Assembly: GCA_017989775.1 (NCBI GenBank)
Contig: JAGNPF010000084.1
Location: 1 to 6,662, forward strand
Source of the DNA: Flavobacterium sp.
GTDB taxonomy: Bacteria; Bacteroidota; Bacteroidia; Flavobacteriales; Flavobacteriaceae
DNA: 6,662 nt
Reading direction: 5' to 3'
In this document: positions 1 to 5,765 of the stretch, in pieces
How the letters are laid out: every line of letters begins with the position of its first letter
How positions within the stretch are numbered: the stretch's first letter is position 1
Notes under the pieces: generated by a model
The model's database searches: none
The model's input: only the letters and a program-made list of their open reading frames with translations
What the model was told of the DNA's origin: nothing
Made by a program: the position numbers and the translations under genes

Positions 1-601
1 ACCTATCCTGATAATGCAAAAGTGTGGATTCATAAACGATGGCACCAATTCTCTGGTGACCTTTGTCCAACAAATGATTGGTCGCTTCATAAGAAGCCTT
101 GAAGTTGTCCACCATAACCGTGTTTACAACAATATCCGAAAAATAGCGGTCAATCAACACCAAAGGAACATTCGATTCTTTTAGTCCCAAAACAGTCTCT
201 CGGGAATCTTCGGGAGAGGCCACAATAAATCCATCGACTTGGCGTGTGCTCAAAAAATCCAGCACTTTTATGAACTTGTTGTTGTTCTCGTCGGAAGAAC
301 CAAAAATGACCGTGTAATTTCGGGCATAAGCCTCGTCTTCTATCGTTCGGGCCAAACTGGAAAAAAAGGGATTGGAAATATCGGCCACAATCAAACCAAT
401 GGTATGTGAAATATTGGTTTTCAGGCTTCTGGCGTTCAAATTCGGAAAATAATTGAGCTCTTTGGCGGCTGCCCTGATTTTGTTTGCCGTTTCTTTGGAT
501 ACCCTGTTTTCTTTATCTTTGTTGTTTAGAACGTACGAAACCAGACTGGCCGAAACACCTACCTTGCCTGCAATATCCTTCAATGATGTTTTACGAGTCA
601 T
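1..601 (-). CDS. LacI/GalR-family transcriptional regulator, 3' end outside the window
   Basis: Sequence-specific DNA-binding repressor or activator that responds to a small ligand, usually a sugar. Only the first 200 codons are visible; the C-terminal part lies beyond the left edge. Residues 5-26 form the LacI helix-turn-helix (SLKDIAGKVGVSASLVSYVL), followed by the hinge region around 52-62 (FPNLNARSLKT), which in this family inserts into the minor groove at a central CpG. From about residue 66 (HTIGLIVADISNPFF) the periplasmic-binding-protein-like ligand domain begins; VDGFIVASP (122-130), VPLVLIDR (145-152) and GHQRIGAI (181-188) are typical family stretches. The ATG at 599-601 is chosen because the HTH starts right after it and a -7 box lies just upstream. 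In Bacteroidota such regulators often sit beside SusC/SusD sugar-uptake genes, but none is visible here, so the ligand is unknown. Family assignment is firm; target genes are not. Confidence 0.95.
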   Translation of the reverse strand, partial: MTRKTSLKDIAGKVGVSASLVSYVLNNKDKENRVSKETANKIRAAAKELNYFPNLNARSLKTNISHTIGLIVADISNPFFSSLARTIEDEAYARNYTVIFGSSDENNNKFIKVLDFLSTRQVDGFIVASPEDSRETVLGLKESNVPLVLIDRYFSDIVVNTVMVDNFKASYEATNHLLDKGHQRIGAIVYESTLLHYQDR

Positions 602-604
602 TTT

Positions 605-620
605 GCTTTAACGTTTAAGC
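605..620. promoter_or_regulatory. Candidate LacI-family operator
   Basis: The 16-bp sequence GCTTTAACGTTTAAGC is a near-perfect palindrome centred on CG at 612-613; seven of eight positions match between half-sites. A central CpG in an even-length palindrome is the usual form of LacI-family operators. It begins 3 bp upstream of the regulator's start codon and abuts its -7 box, so a bound dimer would cover the transcription start. Autoregulation is inferred. Confidence 0.6.
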
Positions 621-650
621 AAATGTAATAAATAATTTGACACCTCCTAA
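620..650 (-). promoter_or_regulatory. Probable promoter of the LacI-family gene
   Basis: On the minus strand TACATTTG (620-627) matches the Bacteroidota -7 consensus TAnnTTTG exactly. After a 19-nt spacer, TTAG (647-650) stands where the -33 TTTG element is expected, with one mismatch. The predicted start of transcription falls within the operator-like palindrome at 605-620, giving a very short leader. Confidence 0.55.
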
Positions 651-670
651 TATTTAAGTTTTTGATTTAC

Positions 671-700
671 ATTTAAAATGCAAATTATTGCACTTTAAAT
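671..700. repeat. 30-bp inverted repeat between the LacI-family gene and the small ORF
   Basis: ATTTAAA (671-677) pairs with TTTAAAT (694-700), and TGCAA (679-683) pairs with TTGCA (688-692), around a 4-nt centre ATTA; the only unpaired position inside the arms is A678/C693. It lies about 70-100 bp upstream of the LacI-family start and 64-93 bp upstream of the small ORF at 764. It could be a regulator binding site for a rightward promoter or a hairpin. No function is shown by the sequence. Confidence 0.45.
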
Positions 701-763
701 TATACATTTACCTCTTATTCAACCCAAATAACATTGTTTTGATTTTTTTTCAGCCCTAAAAAT

Positions 764-835
764 ATGAAAAAGAAAATACAATCCCCGCTCTTGCTCTTTG
801 TAATATGCTGTTTCGCTTATACTCAAACATATTAA
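764..835 (+). CDS. 23-codon signal-peptide-like ORF, possible remnant of an exported-protein gene
   Basis: The frame encodes MKKKIQSPLLLFVICCFAYTQ followed by T, Y and a stop. It has a basic N-terminus (three lysines), a hydrophobic core (LLLFVICCFAY) and ends just where a Sec signal peptide would be cleaved. Many Bacteroidota outer-membrane proteins, including SusC-type receptors, begin like this, and such genes are often divergent from a regulator. Here the frame stops at once, and a terminator follows 15 bp later. It may be the stump left after deletion of a gene formerly controlled by the neighbouring LacI-type regulator, a leader peptide, or a chance ORF. I could not identify a mature protein in any frame after it. 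Confidence 0.3.
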   Translation: MKKKIQSPLLLFVICCFAYTQTY

Positions 836-850
836 AAAATTCAACCCACA

Positions 851-876
851 AAAAAAGCCCCAAACGGGGCTTTTTC
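851..876 (-). terminator. Terminator of carB (possibly bidirectional)
   Basis: GCCCC (857-861) and GGGGC (866-870) form a GC stem with loop AAAC, flanked by A and T runs that extend the pairing. On the minus strand the stem is followed by a run of at least six T, 19 bp beyond the carB stop. In the plus direction five T follow, so it could also stop transcription from the small ORF. Confidence 0.85.
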
Positions 877-894
877 ATATAGATAATCCAAATT

Positions 895-3750
895 TTATTT
901 GCTCAAATACATTTTTCTTCTGGAGTACAATTCGTAGAATTGGTCGTCTTTCAAGTCATCAATGAACAAGATGCTTTCTCCTGTCGATTTCATTTCTGGC
1001 CCCAAGGCTTTGTTCACGTTTTGGAACTTGCTGAAAGAGAAAACCGGTTGCTTGATGGCATATCCTTTCAATTGTGGATTGAAATCAAAATCGGTTACTT
1101 TCTTTTCACCCAACATTACTTTGGTGGCATAGTTTACGTAAGGTTCCCCGTAAGCTTTTGCAATGAACGGAACCGTACGGGACGCTCTCGGGTTGGCTTC
1201 GATGATGTAAACGATATCGTCTTTGATGGCAAACTGGATGTTGATCAAACCAACTGTTTTCAATGCTTTTGCAATTTTCACTGTGTGGTCTTTGATTTGT
1301 TGCATCACGAATTCGCCCAAGTTGAACGGCGGCAAAGTGGCATTGCTGTCTCCCGAGTGTACTCCACAAGGTTCGATATGCTCCATAATTCCTATGATGT
1401 ACACGTTTCCGTCGGCGTCACAAATGGCATCCGCTTCGGCTTCGATGGCTCCTGCCAAATAATGATCCAACAACAATTTGTTTCCTGGAATCGACTTCAA
1501 CAAGTTGATGACGTGTTCTTCCAATTCTTTTTTGTTGATGACGATTTTCATTCCCTGACCTCCCAACACATAAGAAGGACGAATCAACAAAGGAAAATCC
1601 AAGGTATCTGCCAAGGCAGAAGCTTCGTCGGCCGTTTCGGCAATTCCGAATTTCGGGAAAGGAATGTGTAATTCGGTCAACAAATCAGAGAAACGTCCTC
1701 TGTCTTCGGCCAAATCCAAGGCGTCAAAACTGGTTCCAATGATTTTTACTCCGTATTTAGATAGTTTTTCGGCCAATTTCAAGGCCGTTTGCCCACCCAA
1801 TTGCACGATGACACCTTCTGGTTTTTCATGTTGGATGATGTCGTAAATATGCTCCCAAAATACAGGCTCGAAATACAATTTGTCGGCCGTGTCAAAATCG
1901 GTCGAAACCGTTTCAGGATTACAGTTGATCATGATGGTTTCGTAACCGCATTCTTTGGCAGCCAAAACGCCGTGCACACAAGAATAATCAAATTCGATTC
2001 CTTGTCCAATTCGGTTGGGTCCTGAACCCAAAACGATGATTTTCTTTTTGTCGGTCAGGATACTTTCGTTGTGAACGTAACGCTCACCGTTGGCCTTTTC
2101 AATTTCGGCCTCGAAAGTCGAATAGTAATAAGGTGTTTTCGCCGTGAACTCGGCAGCGCAGGTATCCACCAATTTGAACACGCGGTTGATGTTCATTTCC
2201 GAACGCAAGCTGTGCACTTGGCTTTCCTTGCAATTCATCATGTGCGCAATTTGTCTGTCGGCAAAACCTTTTTGTTTGGCTTCCAACAACAATTCTCTTG
2301 GCAAACTTTCCACATTATAGTTGGAAATTTCTTTTTCTAAAACATAAAGTTCTTCATATTGTTTCAAGAACCACATGTCAATTTTGGTGATTTCGTGAAT
2401 GCGGCTCAACGGAATTCCCATTGCAATGGCATCATAAATCACGAAAACACGATCCCAGCTTGCATGAGTGAGTTTCTCTATAATTTGCTCGTAGTTGGTA
2501 TATCCTTTTCCGTCGGCCCCCAAACCATTTCTCTTGATTTCCAATGATTGCGTGGCTTTGTGCAAAGCTTCTTGGAACGAACGTCCAATTCCCATTACTT
2601 CCCCAACGGATTTCATTTGAAGTCCCAAAGTTCTATCGGCTCCTTCAAATTTGTCGAAGTTCCAACGTGGTATTTTCACGATTACGTAATCCAAAGTCGG
2701 CTCGAATAAAGCGGAAGTTGATTTGGTAATTTGGTTTTGCAATTCATCCAAGTTGTATCCCAAAGCCAGTTTCGAAGCAATTTTAGCAATTGGATAACCC
2801 GTTGCTTTCGATGCCAAAGCCGAGGAACGAGACACACGAGGATTGATTTCAATCGCCACGATGTCTTCTTTTTCGTCCGGCGAAACGGCAAACTGCACGT
2901 TACAACCTCCAGCAAAATTTCCGATGCTGCGCATCATCAAAATCGCCATATCACGCAATTTTTGGAAAGTCGTGTCCGACAAGGTCATCGCTGGGGCAAC
3001 AGTAATGGAATCTCCAGTGTGGATTCCCATTGGATCCATATTTTCAATCGAACAGATAATCACGACGTTGTCGTTTTTATCTCTCAACAACTCCAATTCG
3101 TATTCTTTCCAACCTATCAAAGCTTTGTCAATCAAAACTTCGTGAATAGGTGACATTTCCAATCCGTAAGTCAGTTTTTCGTCAAACTCTTCTTTGCTGT
3201 GAACGAAAGCCGCTCCAGTTCCTCCTAATGTAAAGGATGGACGAATTACCAATGGAAAACCGAATTCCTGTGCAATTTCTTTACCTTCCAAGAAAGAAGT
3301 AGCCGTTTTTGCCGGTGCGGTAGGAACATTTATTTTTTGAAGCAATTGCTTGAACTGCTCTCTATCTTCCGTAATGTTGATGGCATTCACGTCAACACCA
3401 ATCATTTGAACTCCGAAATCTTGCCAAATTCCTTTTTCATCTGCTTCCAAACACAAGTTCAAAGCCGTTTGTCCACCCATTGTTGGCAAAACAGCATCGA
3501 TTTGCGGATGTTCTTTCAGGATTTCGATGATGGATTTGGTGGTCAATGGTTTCAAATAAATATGATCCGCCATCGATGGGTCGGTCATGATCGTTGCAGG
3601 ATTCGAGTTGATCAAGATTACCTCGATTCCTTCTTCGCGAATGGAACGTGCCGATTGGGAACCTGCATAATCAAATTCGCAAGCTTGTCCAATCACGATT
3701 GGCCCTGAACCTATAATTAAAACCGATTTTATGGAGTTGTCTTTTGGCAT
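895..3750 (-). CDS. carB: Carbamoyl-phosphate synthase large subunit, short form without the allosteric domain
   Basis: Makes carbamoyl phosphate from bicarbonate, ammonia (delivered by the glutaminase subunit CarA) and two ATP, feeding pyrimidine and arginine synthesis in the cytoplasm. Two homologous ATP-grasp halves are clear. The first has GSGPIVIGQACEFDYAG (14-30), TMGGQTALN (90-98), R130, RPSFTLGGTG (170-179), WKEYE (214-218) and the metal ligands in IEINPRVSRSSALASK (300-315). The second has GSGPNRIGQGIEFDY (575-589), LGGQTALKL (651-659), R683, RPSYVLGGQG (724-733) and IEANPRASRTVPF (850-862). The protein is 951 residues and stops just after GPEMKSTGE (917-925); E. coli CarB continues for about 135 residues as the MGS-like domain that binds UMP, ornithine and IMP. 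The ATG at 3748-3750 is preferred over one 14 codons upstream because MPKDNSIKS aligns with the E. coli start. No carA is adjacent. The gene is set apart by terminators on both sides and probably has its own promoter. Confidence 0.97.
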   Translation of the reverse strand: MPKDNSIKSVLIIGSGPIVIGQACEFDYAGSQSARSIREEGIEVILINSNPATIMTDPSMADHIYLKPLTTKSIIEILKEHPQIDAVLPTMGGQTALNLCLEADEKGIWQDFGVQMIGVDVNAINITEDREQFKQLLQKINVPTAPAKTATSFLEGKEIAQEFGFPLVIRPSFTLGGTGAAFVHSKEEFDEKLTYGLEMSPIHEVLIDKALIGWKEYELELLRDKNDNVVIICSIENMDPMGIHTGDSITVAPAMTLSDTTFQKLRDMAILMMRSIGNFAGGCNVQFAVSPDEKEDIVAIEINPRVSRSSALASKATGYPIAKIASKLALGYNLDELQNQITKSTSALFEPTLDYVIVKIPRWNFDKFEGADRTLGLQMKSVGEVMGIGRSFQEALHKATQSLEIKRNGLGADGKGYTNYEQIIEKLTHASWDRVFVIYDAIAMGIPLSRIHEITKIDMWFLKQYEELYVLEKEISNYNVESLPRELLLEAKQKGFADRQIAHMMNCKESQVHSLRSEMNINRVFKLVDTCAAEFTAKTPYYYSTFEAEIEKANGERYVHNESILTDKKKIIVLGSGPNRIGQGIEFDYSCVHGVLAAKECGYETIMINCNPETVSTDFDTADKLYFEPVFWEHIYDIIQHEKPEGVIVQLGGQTALKLAEKLSKYGVKIIGTSFDALDLAEDRGRFSDLLTELHIPFPKFGIAETADEASALADTLDFPLLIRPSYVLGGQGMKIVINKKELEEHVINLLKSIPGNKLLLDHYLAGAIEAEADAICDADGNVYIIGIMEHIEPCGVHSGDSNATLPPFNLGEFVMQQIKDHTVKIAKALKTVGLINIQFAIKDDIVYIIEANPRASRTVPFIAKAYGEPYVNYATKVMLGEKKVTDFDFNPQLKGYAIKQPVFSFSKFQNVNKALGPEMKSTGESILFIDDLKDDQFYELYSRRKMYLSK

Positions 3751-3778
3751 TGTGTTGTTTTTGGTGTTTATTTTTGGC

Positions 3779-3830
3779 TTGAAGTTCCGCATTTAAAGCC
3801 TTTGCACAAGGTTAAAACTTTAAACTTCAA
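3779..3830 (-). promoter_or_regulatory. Three-part dyad or stem-loop in the carB upstream region
   Basis: Nested complementary segments: TTGAAGTT (3779-3786) with AACTTCAA (3823-3830), 8 bp; TAAAG (3794-3798) with CTTTA (3818-3822), 5 bp; CCTT (3799-3802) with AAGG (3808-3811), 4 bp with a 5-nt loop. Seven- and six-nt bulges lie on alternate sides. If transcribed, it would fold in the carB leader, ending 28 nt before the start codon at 3750. Whether the whole structure is in the mRNA depends on the unmapped start of transcription. A regulatory role is inferred. Confidence 0.4.
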
Positions 3831-3858
3831 ATATTTTAATGACAAGGTATAAAAAAAG
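3828..3858 (-). promoter_or_regulatory. Weak candidate promoter for carB
   Basis: On the minus strand AATATTTG (3828-3835) differs from the -7 consensus TAnnTTTG at one position; CTTT (3855-3858) is 19 nt further upstream, in place of TTTG. carB needs its own promoter because the rpmH terminator lies just upstream. Use of this site would leave a leader of roughly 70 nt and exclude one arm of the dyad at 3779-3830 from the RNA. Confidence 0.3.
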
Positions 3859-3885
3859 GCGATACTAATAACAGTAACGCCTTTA
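3851..3885 (-). terminator. Terminator of rpmH
   Basis: AAAGGCG (3855-3861) pairs with CGCCTTT (3878-3884), and TACT (3863-3866) with AGTA (3873-3876), separated by one A-A mismatch and closed by a 6-nt loop. Read on the minus strand the stem runs into seven T. It lies about 20 bp beyond the rpmH stop and separates rpmH from carB. Confidence 0.8.
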
Positions 3886-3903
3886 TGGATGTTTATAAAA
3901 ACA

Positions 3904-4065
3904 TTATTTTTTATGTCTTGGTTCGCAAGATACAGTCAACTTGTGTCTTCCTTTGGCTCTACGACGAGCTAGGACTTTTCTTCCATTAGCAGAAGCCATT
4001 CTGTCCATAAATCCGTGCTTATTTCTTCTTTTTCTTTTCGATGGTTGAAACGTTCTTTTGCTCAT
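3904..4065 (-). CDS. rpmH: Large ribosomal subunit protein L34
   Basis: Small, very basic protein of the 50S subunit. The 53 codons translate to a protein beginning [19 protein letters not shown], followed by the L34 core [21 protein letters not shown] and a C-terminal tail ending EPRHKK. The opening KRTFQPSxRKRxxxHGFxxRM and the GRKVLxxRRxKGR block are diagnostic of L34; 53 residues is slightly longer than the E. coli protein (46) because of the C-terminal tail. The start at 4063-4065 is the only one that fits the family. The usual partner rnpA (RNase P protein) does not follow; carB comes next, after a terminator. The promoter at 4137-4167 serves it, leaving a leader of about 65 nt. Confidence 0.97.
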   Translation of the reverse strand: MSKRTFQPSKRKRRNKHGFMDRMASANGRKVLARRRAKGRHKLTVSCEPRHKK

Positions 4066-4136
4066 TGCTTTGTATCTTTAAAAATGTATTTAAATATCTT
4101 TGATTGTTTTGAATTTCGTTATTTCAAAACCGAGTG

Positions 4137-4167
4137 CAAATATACAAAGACTTTTATTTCTAGCAAG
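4137..4167 (-). promoter_or_regulatory. Promoter of rpmH
   Basis: On the minus strand TATATTTG (4137-4144) matches the Bacteroidota -7 box TAnnTTTG exactly, and CTTG (4164-4167) lies 19 nt upstream at the -33 position, three of four matching TTTG. This is the best-formed promoter in the window, as expected for a highly expressed ribosomal protein gene. Confidence 0.75.
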
Positions 4168-4200
4168 TGGTTTTATAATTTTTTTTTTAATTCCTTTTCC

Positions 4201-4208
4201 TATCTTTG
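4201..4208 (+). promoter_or_regulatory. Candidate -7 box for the membrane TPR-like gene
   Basis: TATCTTTG fits TAnnTTTG exactly and lies 22 bp upstream of the ATG at 4231. A T-rich tract including ten consecutive T (4179-4188) precedes it; no clear TTTG stands at the -33 position. The leader would be very short. Confidence 0.5.
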
Positions 4209-4230
4209 TCAGATTAAAAATCACCTACTT

Positions 4231-4746
4231 ATGTTTCATAAAATTATCAAACTTATTATTGCCGGACTTATTATCATTGCAGGCATTTGGCAATTTACCG
4301 AAAGCAATATCGGCAACGGAATCTTCCTGATATTATTGTCCGCCGTTCCCATTTTTCTTTACTACAAAAACGAATTTATCTTGTTGGCTTTCCTAAAACT
4401 GAGAAAACAAGATTTCGAAGGTGCCAAAAAATGGTTGGCTTACATCAAAAATCCGGAAACAGCCTTGGTTAGAAAACAACAAGGTTACTTCAATTATTTG
4501 CACGGCATCATGCTTTCGCAAACCAACATCAACCAATCCGAGAAGTTTTTCAAGAAAGCCATCGAATTGGGATTGTCGATGGATATGGATTTGGCCGTAG
4601 CCAAATTGAATCTAGCCGGAATCGCGATGAGCCGTAGACGAAAATTGGAAGCCACCAACTTGCTGAACGAAGCCAAAAAGCTGGACAAGCAAAACATGTT
4701 GGCCGACCAAATCAAAATGATGAAAGAGCAAATGAAGAAAATATAA
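4231..4746 (+). CDS. Small membrane-anchored protein with TPR-like helical repeats, function unknown
   Basis: Predicted 171-residue protein. Two hydrophobic segments at about 5-21 (IIKLIIAGLIIIAGIWQ) and 29-45 (NGIFLILLSAVPIFLYY) look like a membrane hairpin. The rest is soluble and helical. Roughly 48-75, 85-117 and 120-153 resemble tetratricopeptide units, for example GYFNYLHGIMLSQTNINQSE followed by KFFKKAIELG, and LAGIAMSRRRKLEATNLLNE followed by AKKLD. Such repeats usually hold protein partners. The C-terminus is lysine- and methionine-rich (KMMKEQMKKI). The frame is open upstream to an ATG at 4015, but that would read through rpmH on the other strand and the promoter region; the ATG at 4231 sits directly after a -7 box and before the first membrane segment. 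It is divergent from rpmH and ends at its own terminator, so it is probably monocistronic. I do not recognise a named family. Confidence 0.85.
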   Translation: MFHKIIKLIIAGLIIIAGIWQFTESNIGNGIFLILLSAVPIFLYYKNEFILLAFLKLRKQDFEGAKKWLAYIKNPETALVRKQQGYFNYLHGIMLSQTNINQSEKFFKKAIELGLSMDMDLAVAKLNLAGIAMSRRRKLEATNLLNEAKKLDKQNMLADQIKMMKEQMKKI

Positions 4747-4750
4747 ATTC

Positions 4751-4790
4751 AAAAAAGGCGATTAGAACAAGCTCTAATCGCCTTTTTTTT
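4751..4790. terminator. Strong bidirectional terminator
   Basis: A perfect 16-bp stem: 4751-4766 pairs with 4773-4788 around loop ACAAGC, with core AGGCGATTAGA. Eight T (4783-4790) follow on the plus strand and a run of six A on the other side supplies the T tract on the minus strand. It sits between the stops of two convergent genes, only 3 bp from the hydrolase stop at 4794-4796. Confidence 0.92.
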
Positions 4791-4793
4791 GTT

Positions 4794-5453
4794 TTATTCC
4801 AAAATAATTCTGGGCAAGTTTTCATTCAGCCATTTGTATTTAGCCAGAATCATTATATGCGTTCCTCCTTTTACCACAATGCAATTCTTGATGTTTTTTA
4901 TTGGAAAAACATCGTCTTCATCACCGTGTATGTGAATCACCTTTTCATCAGCAACGGTTCTTTCCCATAAAATTACTTGCTCCACCGCCCAATCCAAATA
5001 ACGTTTGTCCCGAACACGAAGAAATTTTTCATACAATTTGAGTCGCTGGTCTATCTTGAATCCAAAAGAAAACTTGGTCAAACTTTCTACATTCGCCAGC
5101 AAATTTGTTGGAATCAGTTTGTAGGCCTTGGTGGTTTTGGCCACTTTCATTCTTCTGGGAAACTCCAAATTAGTTTTTACGCTCGAAATAATGATTACTT
5201 TTCTGGTTTCAATACATTTTGCCATTTCCTGGACTAAAATTCCACCAAAAGAAACTCCAATCAATACTGGGTTTTGATGTTGAATCTTATTCGCAATTCG
5301 TTTGGCATAATCAGGCAAGGTCTCTTTGTCAAAAGGAATTTCCCATTCTAAAAGAACCGTTTCAAAAATATCATCCGGAAGAATAATTCTTTCAAAAATA
5401 GAAGAACTTGCCGCTAAACCAGGCATCATGTAAACTGGAATTTTAGTCATCAT
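4794..5453 (-). CDS. Alpha/beta-hydrolase fold protein
   Basis: Predicted 219-residue cytoplasmic hydrolase without signal peptide or membrane segment. An early PGLAASSSIF stretch (11-20) lies where the oxyanion region is expected. The nucleophile elbow is GVSFGG (66-71) with Ser68; the acid is probably in HGDEDDVFP (176-184), best candidate Asp181; the catalytic His is in KGGTHIM (195-201), His199. The triad is therefore complete and in family order. Residues 92-168 form a cap-like helical insert rich in Lys and Arg. The substrate cannot be told from the sequence; esterases, thioesterases and lipases share this fold. Two adjacent ATG codons (5453 and 5450) are possible starts; the first is given. 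It converges with the TPR-like gene and diverges from the GNAT-like gene. No exact -7 box was found upstream. Confidence 0.9.
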   Translation of the reverse strand: MMTKIPVYMMPGLAASSSIFERIILPDDIFETVLLEWEIPFDKETLPDYAKRIANKIQHQNPVLIGVSFGGILVQEMAKCIETRKVIIISSVKTNLEFPRRMKVAKTTKAYKLIPTNLLANVESLTKFSFGFKIDQRLKLYEKFLRVRDKRYLDWAVEQVILWERTVADEKVIHIHGDEDDVFPIKNIKNCIVVKGGTHIMILAKYKWLNENLPRIILE

Positions 5454-5628
5454 TGCGATTTAAACTATTTTGCATAAAATTAATTTTTTATTGGAACTAA
5501 ATTGCATTTCATCGCTATAAATATCAAATAAAATCACGACACTAAATCTCTTTTCGTTTAAAAACCATTCCACTTTTGCAAATACCCCCTGACTAGAAAA
5601 ACTTCCGAAAGAGATAGATTAGAAAATC

Positions 5629-5660
5629 ATTTGGTATTGAAAACCAAATTAATACCTTTA
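5629..5660 (+). promoter_or_regulatory. Candidate promoter for the GNAT-like gene, overlapped by two dyads
   Basis: TTTG (5630-5633), a 19-nt spacer and TACCTTTA (5653-5660, one mismatch to TAnnTTTG) match the spacing of a Bacteroidota promoter. Within it ATTTGGT (5629-5635) can pair with ACCAAAT (5643-5649), and GGTATT (5633-5638) with AATACC (5651-5656); the two pairings share GGT and exclude each other. A leader of about 100 nt before 5766 would result. This is the main content of the 312-bp gap 5454-5765, apart from the hairpin at 5731; the rest shows no gene. Confidence 0.4.
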
Positions 5661-5730
5661 CAAATCTGATTCTTCTTAAGACAAATCACGGGTTAAATCC
5701 TTTTAAAATCAATTGTAAATTAAAATTATT

Positions 5731-5746
5731 TTGGCAGAAATGCCAA
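5731..5746. promoter_or_regulatory. Small inverted repeat with a GAAA loop before the GNAT-like gene
   Basis: TTGGCA and TGCCAA form perfect 6-bp arms around GAAA. It ends 19 bp before the ATG at 5766. In RNA this would be a short hairpin capped by a GNRA tetraloop next to the ribosome-binding region; in DNA it could be a protein-binding dyad. Confidence 0.4.
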
Positions 5747-5765
5747 TGAAATAAAACAAATTATT

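Noticed and set aside
641..648. Perfect Shine-Dalgarno-like AGGAGGTG on the minus strand
   Set aside because: No start codon follows at a usable distance, and genes in this group do not rely on such sites; it falls within the promoter spacer region.
940..1671. 243-codon plus-strand frame opposite carB
   Set aside because: It lies wholly antisense to a confidently identified carB, its product is rich in F, C, H and Q without any family features, and several similar frames exist across the same gene; a shadow.
3751..3792. N-terminal extension of CarB by 14 residues
   Set aside because: The downstream ATG at 3750 aligns with the known CarB start, and the extension (RNFKPKINTKNNT) looks like translated leader DNA overlapping the dyad.
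4015..4230. Upstream extension of the TPR-like gene
   Set aside because: It would begin inside rpmH on the other strand and cross both promoters; the hydrophobic segment and -7 box place the start at 4231.
4977..5237. 86-codon plus-strand frame opposite the hydrolase
   Set aside because: Antisense to a gene with a complete catalytic triad; no family features and no promoter.
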